A stretch of DNA of 64,000 nucleotides from Rickettsiales bacterium. GTDB taxonomy: Bacteria; Pseudomonadota; Alphaproteobacteria; Rickettsiales; UBA998. The DNA lies in assembly GCA_028279475.1 (NCBI GenBank), contig JANQNR010000003.1, positions 147,069-211,068 of the forward strand, read 5' to 3'. Below the pieces are notes generated by a model. It ran no database searches. It worked only from the letters and a program-made list of their open reading frames with translations, and was not told the DNA's origin. The position numbers were made by a program, and so were the translations under genes. This document shows, in pieces, positions 57,093 to 64,000 of this stretch. The first letter of the stretch is position 1, and every line of letters starts with the position of its first letter.

Positions 57093-58793
57093 ATGATGAA
57101 AATACGTAGATTCTTGACCATTACCGCCTGCACGCTTCCCACCCTGTTGTTAGGTGCCTGCGGCGAATATTCTCTGGCACAAAAAGAAGGCAGCGAACAT
57201 CTGATGGAAGGGCAACGTCTCTATTATTTCGGTGATGACCGTTCAGAGGTCTACAACAAATATTTGAAGGCTTATGCATCCAAAGATAGTCGGGTCAAGG
57301 CACGCGCCGCCTATGAACTGTCGCGCCTTGCAGATGAACGGGAAGACTACGCTTCCGCTCTCACATATATGCAGGTCGCATTTGACCATGGCTATCGCGG
57401 ATCAAAGATACGATTGGGAAAGGCGTACATGGATGCTGGACATGCAGAGAAGGCTAAAGCCATTTTTCTTGACCATCAATACGATATCGACGCCGTGATA
57501 TTGTTGGCCGAACTCGCGGCACAACAAAATGACCATTCTCAAAGCACCATCTACGCAGGCAAGGCAAGTCAAATGTATGCTGCGTCCTCTGATGAAGACG
57601 GACGGAATGCCCTGCAAATCGCCCGACTTTATGCTGACCTGCCGCAGGGCAAACAACAAGCACTACGCTGGTACCGCTTGGCACACGAAAAGCGCCAACC
57701 CGACGCTGCTACCGGACTGGCACGCACACTCATCTACAAAAAACCCACCAGCACCGAGGCCTACCGCGAAGGTATTGCCTTACTGAAAGTGAAAGCAAAG
57801 GAGGGAAGCCCGGACGCCATGGAAGCACTGGCTCGCGCCTACAGCGAATATAACCAGTATGACCAAGCGCTACACTGGTATCGGAAACGTCAGGCGCTTG
57901 GTGATCCCAGTGGTGAATTTGCCTATCGCATCGGTAAAATCTATCGCAAACGTGATCATATTCCCCGTGAACGCGAATTGATGCATACCTGGTTTAAAAC
58001 CGCTGCAGCACGTGGCAACCGACGTGCCGCCAATGCCCTGATTCGCTATGAAGAGCAGGAGCGCAGGCGCGCCGTCTCCGAACAGGAAAAACTGTTGAAG
58101 GAAGAACAAAAGCAACAAAAAACAGCTCGCAAGCGGCGCTTCAATACCGATCATCCGGAACTGGTCAAAGGATATGCAATGCTGCAACAAAAAGACAGAC
58201 GCGGAGAAACACTGGCACTGAGACATTTCAGGAAACTGGCCGATAGTGAACGCCTGATCTCTGCCATGCTAATCGCGGATAGTCTCAAAGGTTCATCCGG
58301 GAAAAGTCAAACCTACAGCGCATCCTTCAAACAAGCCGATCCGGGACTGCTATACGATACCGTCAAGCGCCATCAAGCCTTGTTTGGCACTGAGCGCCCC
58401 GACCTGATCACCAAACAATGGGGCATTGCTGCCGAATATGGTTCAGGTAACGCGGCCTATAAGTTGGCGAAACATTATAGTCACACCGATCCGGAGCAGG
58501 CACAACCCTGGTTCAAGAAAGCTGCCTCACTTGGCAATGGCGACGCCATGCTACACATGGCACGCATATATGCCATTGATAATTCTGATGAAAAATCGGC
58601 GAAGAAGGCTTTTTACTGGTATGAAAAAGCAGCAAAAGCACGAATCGCCGAAGGTCAATATCATACCGGTCTGCTCTACGCCAAAGGGCAAGGCGTTGAT
58701 AAAGATACCCAAAAAGCACGATATTGGTTGAACAAGGCCAAAAATAATGGTTATGCTCTGGCACCGGGAATATTGGAATCCATTGCTGAATAA
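57093..58793 (+). CDS. algK: AlgK-like Sel1-repeat lipoprotein
   Basis: AlgK is an outer-membrane lipoprotein with Sel1 repeats that binds the alginate exporter. The 566-residue protein has a lipoprotein signal with LGAC (lipidated C23), then Sel1 repeats in two blocks, for example ALHWYRKRQALGDPSGEFAYRIG near residues 255-275 and KAFYWYEKAAKARIAEGQYHTG near 500, separated by a basic Glu/Lys/Gln coiled coil (about 320-350). It is longer than P. aeruginosa AlgK (about 475). The following barrel gene is likely cotranscribed. Confidence 0.82.
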   Translation: MMKIRRFLTITACTLPTLLLGACGEYSLAQKEGSEHLMEGQRLYYFGDDRSEVYNKYLKAYASKDSRVKARAAYELSRLADEREDYASALTYMQVAFDHGYRGSKIRLGKAYMDAGHAEKAKAIFLDHQYDIDAVILLAELAAQQNDHSQSTIYAGKASQMYAASSDEDGRNALQIARLYADLPQGKQQALRWYRLAHEKRQPDAATGLARTLIYKKPTSTEAYREGIALLKVKAKEGSPDAMEALARAYSEYNQYDQALHWYRKRQALGDPSGEFAYRIGKIYRKRDHIPRERELMHTWFKTAAARGNRRAANALIRYEEQERRRAVSEQEKLLKEEQKQQKTARKRRFNTDHPELVKGYAMLQQKDRRGETLALRHFRKLADSERLISAMLIADSLKGSSGKSQTYSASFKQADPGLLYDTVKRHQALFGTERPDLITKQWGIAAEYGSGNAAYKLAKHYSHTDPEQAQPWFKKAASLGNGDAMLHMARIYAIDNSDEKSAKKAFYWYEKAAKARIAEGQYHTGLLYAKGQGVDKDTQKARYWLNKAKNNGYALAPGILESIAE

Positions 58794-58861
58794 TCAAATG
58801 GTTGCTTCTGTCGCATACACATTTTATGACAACATTTAAACGGACAAAACGGAACAGACTT

Positions 58862-60175
58862 ATGAAACGATCACTTCCTAACCGCTCACTCTATACTACG
58901 GCTGCGTTGTGCGCACTGATGTCTTTCGGAACCACGCACCCCACTAGCGCGGCAGAACGAATGGATGTATGCGACAATGAGTTGACTTGTATTGAAGAGC
59001 TGTATGAGAAAAAAAAGTACGACCCCATGGAGTTTTCTGAACTGAAGCTGATCCTTGGCGCCCGAAACACGGTTTCCTTTGATGACAATATCTTCCGCGC
59101 TCCAAGTGATACGGAAAGCGACATCATCAACCGCTTCTCCCCGAAAGTGGTGGTGGAAGGTGACTATGAGGATGTGATGTTTGAATTCACCACTAAGGCA
59201 GAAAGCGGCATCTACCTCGAGAACAGCGAAAACGACTATACCGACTTCAGCAGTGATCTTGATGCTTCCTATATGCTGAGCGATAGTGATGCGTTGAACA
59301 TAGGCGCGGGCTATTATTATGACCATGTCGGGATCGGTTCCTTCGTGGAAGATCCGGATCGTGGTGCGGCAGAGCCGACGCCGTTCCATAACGTGGTTGC
59401 CTACGCCGAGCTGGATGGCCGTGCGCAGAACCAACTACATTATGTTGGCCGGTTTGAATTCAACAAATATAATTACCAGAATGTTGACCGTCGCGGCGGC
59501 GGCAAAAACATTCAGGATGATCGTGACCGCTCCGAATATGGCGGTAGCCTGCTCCTCGGATACCCGGTTGATGAGAACATGGAAGTTTATGTCAAAGGGG
59601 TCTATGAAGAATGGCAGCATGACAACCGGATTGATTCCAGCGCCGCCTTCACCCGCGATTCCAACCAGTACCGTGCATTGGTCGGTCTGCAAAGCATTGA
59701 AGAAAAATCTTATCCACTCTCCTATGATGTTGCAGTTGGCTACCTGGAACAAAGCTATGACGCGGCGGCACTGCCAGACGTGGACGGGCTGGATATCTAT
59801 GCCAATGCCCGCTGGCATGTCGATGAGCAAAACTCTCTGCGACTGCGCCTGAATCGGGAAGTGCGCGACGCCTATAATACCCGTGCGTCCGGTTATCTTC
59901 GCACACGCGCCCGCCTGAATTACGAGCATGATTACAGTGAGCAACTGGCGCTTGGCGCTGGAGTCAGCTACATCAACGATAATTTTGAATCACTCAGCAG
60001 TGCACCGTTTGATCGCGAAGATGATACGTACGGCGCGCACCTGTGGAGTGAATATGAGTTTATCGAGGATCTGGCTGCTAACCTGTACTACAGCTACAAC
60101 GACCGCGATTCCAACGATGCCGATGCAGAATATCAGGAAAACATCGTCGGTATTTCGCTTTCCTATAAATATTAA
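58862..60175 (+). CDS. Outer-membrane beta-barrel, probable alginate exporter
   Basis: From the ATG at 58862 the roughly 437-residue protein has a signal peptide (cleavage near TSA, residue 30) and a beta-barrel of the BBP2-type family associated with exopolysaccharide loci. It has alternating strands, Tyr/Asp-rich turns and a final SLSYKY with a C-terminal aromatic. It shows no evident similarity to AlgE, an 18-strand barrel of about 490 residues. Position directly after the AlgK-like lipoprotein suggests it is the alginate pore. A longer frame from 58802 adds 20 residues unlike a signal sequence. Confidence 0.78.
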   Translation: MKRSLPNRSLYTTAALCALMSFGTTHPTSAAERMDVCDNELTCIEELYEKKKYDPMEFSELKLILGARNTVSFDDNIFRAPSDTESDIINRFSPKVVVEGDYEDVMFEFTTKAESGIYLENSENDYTDFSSDLDASYMLSDSDALNIGAGYYYDHVGIGSFVEDPDRGAAEPTPFHNVVAYAELDGRAQNQLHYVGRFEFNKYNYQNVDRRGGGKNIQDDRDRSEYGGSLLLGYPVDENMEVYVKGVYEEWQHDNRIDSSAAFTRDSNQYRALVGLQSIEEKSYPLSYDVAVGYLEQSYDAAALPDVDGLDIYANARWHVDEQNSLRLRLNREVRDAYNTRASGYLRTRARLNYEHDYSEQLALGAGVSYINDNFESLSSAPFDREDDTYGAHLWSEYEFIEDLAANLYYSYNDRDSNDADAEYQENIVGISLSYKY

Positions 60176-60215
60176 GTACTGCTTGCACCGGGATAGCAAA
60201 TTGCACGTCTTGCCA

Positions 60216-60238
60216 GCGCTTTTTCGCTTGCGAAGCGC
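60216..60238 (+). promoter_or_regulatory. Hairpin upstream of dnaN
   Basis: GCGCTT (60216-60221) pairs with AAGCGC (60233-60238), with CGC/GCG inside. It has no T-run, and the dnaN ATG follows at 60264 after AAGGGATAAGG. It may be an attenuator or a chance stem. Confidence 0.35.
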
Positions 60239-60263
60239 ACCGCCATTCGCTAAGGGATAAGGT

Positions 60264-61430
60264 ATGTCACAGGCATTAGAAAAACCTCCCGTTCAGTCCG
60301 AAGTCGCCTTTACGCTTTCGATTACCCGTAACGCATTGCTGAGCGCGCTCTCGCACGTCCAATCCGTGGTTGAGAAACGCGGCACTATACCGATCCTCAG
60401 TAATATCCGGCTGGATGCGCAAGAAGGAAAAGTGGAACTGACCGCCACCGATATGGAACTGGCCGTGGTGGATCGTGCACCCGCTGAAATTACCGAATCT
60501 GGCAGCACCACCATCCCTGCCCACATGCTCTATGATATTGTCCGTAAACTGCCGGATGATGCCGAAATTGCGCTGGAAGAAGACGTTGCCAATCACAAGA
60601 TCGCTATTCGTTCCGGCAAATCACGATTCTCTCTCTCTACCCTACCAGTCGACGAGTTCCCGGCCATCGCCGAAGGTGACCTCCCGCACAGTTTTATCCT
60701 GACACGCGAGGAATGCCGGGCACTGGTGGAAAAAACCCGCTTCGCCATGTCCACCGAAGAAACCCGTTATTACCTCAATGGCGTCTACCTTCATGCCGCT
60801 GATCAAGGTGGCACACAGGTGCTCCGCGCGGTCGCTACGGACGGACACCGTCTATCGCGTGTGGAAATTGCCCTGCCCTCCGGCGCTGCCGGTATGCCGG
60901 GCGTGATTATTCCCCGTAAAGCTATCAACGAACTATGCAAGCTGCTGGAAGAGGACATCAAGGAGATCAAAATCTCCCTGTCTGATACCAAGATTCGTTT
61001 TGTTTGCGGCGACGTTATTTTAGTCTCCAAACTGATTGACGGCACTTTCCCCGACTATGGCCGTGTGATCCCAGAAAATAATGAGCACACACTGGAAGTT
61101 GGTGCCGTTGCGCTGGCCAAAGCGGTGGATCGTGTGTCCGTGATCGCTTCCGACAAGGCACGCGGAGTGAAACTCGCTATTAATAAAGAGCAAGTCACCC
61201 TGACCACCACCAGCAACGATCAGAATTCCGGGGAAGAGCAGATTGATGCATCCTTTAACGCACCGGATTCTCTGAGCATTGGCTTCAACTCTCGCTATCT
61301 GATGGATGTGCTGGGACAGATTGAAAGCAATATGGCACACTTTCAGCTCCAGGATACCAATGCCCCGGCCATTATCACCGACCCGGAAGACCCGGCTGCG
61401 CTGTATGTCGTCATGCCGATGCGCGTTTAG
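60264..61430 (+). CDS. dnaN: DNA polymerase III beta sliding clamp
   Basis: The sliding clamp tethers the replicative polymerase to DNA. The 388-residue protein has three clamp domains with typical segments such as VEKRGTIPILSNIRL near residue 37, ATDMELAV, ATDGHRLS near residue 190 and the C-terminal YVVMPMRV. It is not preceded by dnaA here, so dnaA is elsewhere in the genome. recF follows after 157 bp. Confidence 0.97.
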   Translation: MSQALEKPPVQSEVAFTLSITRNALLSALSHVQSVVEKRGTIPILSNIRLDAQEGKVELTATDMELAVVDRAPAEITESGSTTIPAHMLYDIVRKLPDDAEIALEEDVANHKIAIRSGKSRFSLSTLPVDEFPAIAEGDLPHSFILTREECRALVEKTRFAMSTEETRYYLNGVYLHAADQGGTQVLRAVATDGHRLSRVEIALPSGAAGMPGVIIPRKAINELCKLLEEDIKEIKISLSDTKIRFVCGDVILVSKLIDGTFPDYGRVIPENNEHTLEVGAVALAKAVDRVSVIASDKARGVKLAINKEQVTLTTTSNDQNSGEEQIDASFNAPDSLSIGFNSRYLMDVLGQIESNMAHFQLQDTNAPAIITDPEDPAALYVVMPMRV

Positions 61431-61587
61431 ATCATGCCGTCACAAGTTTCTGAATGGCTGCAAACATCAGGATTACTGCGCTTCCGCTACTCATGTATGT
61501 CCAATACACTCCGTTGCGGTTCTCGTAACCTGATGTTTTCGCTGCATTCATAAATCTCGTGACAACACGATCTGGTACCTCCTCTTC

Positions 61588-62718
61588 ATGAGCATCTCCC
61601 GGATTACCAGCCTCACGCTACAGGCGTTCCGTAATTATGCCTACTGTGAAATCACCTGCGATGCACCGTTAGTGATCCTGAGCGGTGAGAATGGCACCGG
61701 AAAAACCAACCTTTTAGAAGCGATTTCATTACTATCCCCTGGTCGAGGATTCCGCAACAGCCCAGCGACAGAACAGTTACGCCATGGTGACACTGCCTCT
61801 CAGTGGATCATTCGCACAGAACATAAAGACCGTCAGAACTCCCGGCAGATTGCCACTGCCTCCAACCCGGAACAACCTACCGGCAGGCGTGTCATCCATC
61901 TGGATGGTGATCCCCTTCCCCGCCAGCAGGATCTGCTGGAATATCTGCTGATCCTCTGGTTTCTGCCTTCCATGAGCCATCTGTTTCAGGAAGGCATGAG
62001 CGCCCGTCGCAAATATATGGATCGTATCGTCTACGGCTTTGATGCACATCACGCGTCGCGCATCCATGCCTACGACCATTATATGCGCGAGCGCCGCCAG
62101 TTGCTACGCTTCCCGACACCGGATATCGGGTGGCTGCACGGGCTGGAAACCAAAATGGCGGAATATGCCGTCGCCATCGCCTCGGCTCGCTTAGATATGG
62201 TCGCCCGCATTAATCAGGCATTCGAACACATCGACCCCGTTTTTCCACATGCCAGGCTAAGCGTCACCGGTCATGCAGAAACTGCCCTGCAAAATAGCTG
62301 CACGGCACTGGAAGCCGAAGAACAACTCCTTGCCGCACTGGAGACCTCTCGCCCGGAAGATGCACAAAATGGCCGCTGCGCCGCCGGTGCCCATAAAACC
62401 GGCTTTGAGGTGACATTCCTCCCGCATGGTCGCGCCGCCGAACACTGTTCCACCGGTGAACAGAAAGCACTGCTACTCTCCCTGTTACTGGCGCAGATTC
62501 ATGCCCATACACAATGGTCGACACGTCCGCCCATTGTCCTGCTTGACGAAATGGTGGCACATCTGGATACCGGGCGACGCAGCGCCCTGTTCACCGTCCT
62601 GCAGGAGAGCGGTGTCCAGGTATTTGCTACCGGTACGGACGCGGCTGACTTTGACGCAGCCAGAACATTGGATGCCCGCTTCCTACACGTCGAAAACGGA
62701 CAAGTATGCGCTGTCTAA
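61588..62718 (+). CDS. recF: DNA replication and repair protein RecF
   Basis: RecF directs RecA loading at single-strand gaps. The 376-residue protein has Walker A GENGTGKT (33-40) with TNLLEAISLLSPGRGFR after it, an ABC-type signature region (STGEQKALLLSLLLAQ near 290), and Walker B with LLDEMVAHLD. Length is normal. The dnaN-recF gap (61431-61587) holds no obvious gene; mrp follows after 51 bp. Confidence 0.95.
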   Translation: MSISRITSLTLQAFRNYAYCEITCDAPLVILSGENGTGKTNLLEAISLLSPGRGFRNSPATEQLRHGDTASQWIIRTEHKDRQNSRQIATASNPEQPTGRRVIHLDGDPLPRQQDLLEYLLILWFLPSMSHLFQEGMSARRKYMDRIVYGFDAHHASRIHAYDHYMRERRQLLRFPTPDIGWLHGLETKMAEYAVAIASARLDMVARINQAFEHIDPVFPHARLSVTGHAETALQNSCTALEAEEQLLAALETSRPEDAQNGRCAAGAHKTGFEVTFLPHGRAAEHCSTGEQKALLLSLLLAQIHAHTQWSTRPPIVLLDEMVAHLDTGRRSALFTVLQESGVQVFATGTDAADFDAARTLDARFLHVENGQVCAV

Positions 62719-62769
62719 CCTCCCCCACTCGATAGACAATCACCATTCCACGCTCTATAACTTCCTGGC

Positions 62770-63840
62770 ATGACCATCACTGAAGAAAAGATACGTACCT
62801 GCCTACAACAGGTCATTGATCCCCTAACTGGACAGGATATCATCAGCGCTGGACTGATTTCTGGTATTGTGATTCGAGACCAGCAGGTCGGGCTGATGAT
62901 TACCATTGAACCGGATCAACAGAAAGCCCGTGCCCCCCTCCAACAGGCCGTGCACGACGCGCTGATAGCGCTGGAAGGGATAGAAAAGGCAACACCAGTA
63001 CTCACCGCACAAACCGGTGCTACCAGCGCACAGCCGGAACCATCCCGCGGTAAAGCACGCTGGAACCTGACTCCGCTTCCCCATGTTAACCGCGTCATTG
63101 CCATCGCCTCCGGTAAGGGCGGTGTCGGCAAATCCACCCTGACCGCCTCGCTAGCGCTGGCGCTGGCACAATCTGGCCAACGCGTCGGCATTGTCGATGC
63201 CGATATTTACGGCCCCTCCATCCCGCATATGCTGGGACTGGCCGGTCACGGAAAACCGGAACTGGAGGATAATCTGATGCTACCCCCACAGGCAGGAGGC
63301 GTCGCCTGCATGTCCATTGGCCTGTTACTCGATCCCCATCAGGCAGCCATCATGCGCGGCCCGATGGTCACCAAATCTCTGCATCAGTTACTGCGCGGCA
63401 CGCGATGGGGCACGGAGGATGCACCGCTGGATGTGTTACTGGTTGATATGCCCCCAGGTACCGGTGATATCCATTTGAGCCTGGTACAACAATTGCCACT
63501 AGCCTATCAGGGCGGCGGGGCGGTGATCGTGACAACGCCACAGGAAGTTGCCCTAATCGATGCCCGCAAATGCGTGGTTATGTTTCAAAAGACCCATGTG
63601 CCGCTGCTGGGAATCATCGAGAATATGAGTTGGTTCGAAGACCCAACCACAGGAACGCGCACTCCGATCTTTGGTGAAGGCGGCGGGCAAGCACTTGCCG
63701 ATGCCCTGCATATACCGCTACATTTCCAGTTGCCGCTCGACCCCGCACTCCGCCACGCCGCCGATACCGGCACCCTGCCCGACTATATCGCCACGCACCG
63801 GGATGCATGGCAAGCGCGGGTGGAGTGGCTGGTTGGGTAA
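62770..63840 (+). CDS. mrp: Mrp/ApbC family iron-sulfur cluster carrier ATPase
   Basis: Mrp proteins carry and transfer iron-sulfur clusters. The 356-residue protein has an N-terminal DUF59/MIP18 domain (about residues 1-85), a deviant Walker A GKGGVGKST (115-123), DADIYGPS, and DMPPGTGD near residue 228, all typical. The ENMSW segment replaces the frequent ENM-x-C pattern, so the usual CxxC cluster-binding pair is not seen in that position. Length is normal. Confidence 0.93.
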   Translation: MTITEEKIRTCLQQVIDPLTGQDIISAGLISGIVIRDQQVGLMITIEPDQQKARAPLQQAVHDALIALEGIEKATPVLTAQTGATSAQPEPSRGKARWNLTPLPHVNRVIAIASGKGGVGKSTLTASLALALAQSGQRVGIVDADIYGPSIPHMLGLAGHGKPELEDNLMLPPQAGGVACMSIGLLLDPHQAAIMRGPMVTKSLHQLLRGTRWGTEDAPLDVLLVDMPPGTGDIHLSLVQQLPLAYQGGGAVIVTTPQEVALIDARKCVVMFQKTHVPLLGIIENMSWFEDPTTGTRTPIFGEGGGQALADALHIPLHFQLPLDPALRHAADTGTLPDYIATHRDAWQARVEWLVG

Positions 63841-63862
63841 GACGTAATATTTCCTCATCGTC

Positions 63863-63915
63863 ACTCCGGCGGAGGCCGGAGTCTCACGGCACCAGATACC
63901 GGCCTACGCCGGTAT
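63863..63915. repeat. Two REP-like hairpins downstream of mrp
   Basis: ACTCCGGC-GGAG-GCCGGAGT (63863-63882) and ATACCGGC-CTAC-GCCGGTAT (63896-63915) are perfect 8-bp stems with 4-base loops, 13 bp apart. GTCA and TGAC flank the pair. This is a typical intergenic palindromic repeat of alphaproteobacteria. Confidence 0.75.
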
Positions 63916-63920
63916 GACGC

Positions 63921-63970
63921 TATACTCGTTTTCCTTTAAAAATGGAATTTAAAGGAAAAGGTCGAGTATA
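63921..63970. repeat. AT-rich inverted repeat joined to the REP pair
   Basis: TATACTCGTTTTCCTTTAAA (63921-63940) pairs with the sequence ending TCGAGTATA (63948-63970) across AATGGAA, with a 3-base insertion in the right arm. CGAGTATATCC at 63963-63973 recurs at 25721-25731 next to another REP hairpin. The bases after 63970 show only TCCTTTAAA repeated once more. Confidence 0.7.
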
Positions 63971-64000
63971 TCCTTTAAAATATAGCACTTCCTTGTCATA

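Noticed and set aside
60176..61587. Replication origin beside dnaN and recF
   Set aside because: No dnaA gene and no cluster of DnaA-box-like sequences was seen here.

Overview
The window is chromosomal DNA of a moderate-GC alphaproteobacterium. The lineage is inferred from a ChpT-type phosphotransferase next to a CheA with a C-terminal receiver domain, a PopZ/DUF2497 protein, and the methyltransferase-tolC-popZ gene order. No species can be named. I found no rRNA, tRNA, CRISPR array, phage or transposase.

Layout, left to right. 1-1621: 5' part of gyrA (minus strand, cut by the window edge). 1746-15774: a Pel-type exopolysaccharide operon (pelA, B, D, E, F, G) without pelC; an acidic orphan protein and a Fic protein sit between pelF and pelG. 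15837-19918: small genes, including a one-domain asparaginase-like protein, thioredoxin, an alpha/beta hydrolase, a SUEL-lectin-like secreted protein and bolA. 19951-21640: murJ behind a 149-bp imperfect palindrome. 21757-25617: a response regulator, three orphan proteins and a divergent PP2C-like protein. 25808-33958: pcm, a 195-bp foldable element, priA, a second PCMT-like gene, tolC, popZ, uvrB. 34053-41308: a HicB-like protein, then chpT-cheA-cheW-cheY-cheB-cheR and a PilZ membrane protein. 41424-60175: proB, then an alginate locus: algA, an RTX-containing PL7 alginate lyase, two Sel1 proteins, algL, an enlarged algG, alg44 and alg8 on the minus strand, and divergently an AlgK-like lipoprotein and an outer-membrane barrel. 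60264-63840: dnaN, recF and mrp. 63863-63970: REP-like hairpins and an inverted repeat.

How the parts fit. The window encodes two exopolysaccharide machines, each with its own c-di-GMP receptor: PelD, with a retained RxxD I-site and a degenerate GGDEF site, and Alg44, with PilZ. Between them lies a chemotaxis-type operon that ends in a PilZ-TM protein closely resembling the cytoplasmic half of Alg44. The alginate locus has polymerase, C5-epimerase, periplasmic lyase, Sel1 scaffolds and a secreted lyase. It has no AlgE-like gene I can recognise and no O-acetylation genes (algI/J/F/X), and a different outer-membrane barrel sits where the exporter would be expected.

The points most worth following up are the Fic cassette inside the pel operon, the Alg44-like PilZ protein in the che operon, the AlgG fusion, the rebuilt alginate export module, the PP2C-like protein with motifs in unusual order, and two strongly structured intergenic elements (26576-26770 and 19951-20099).
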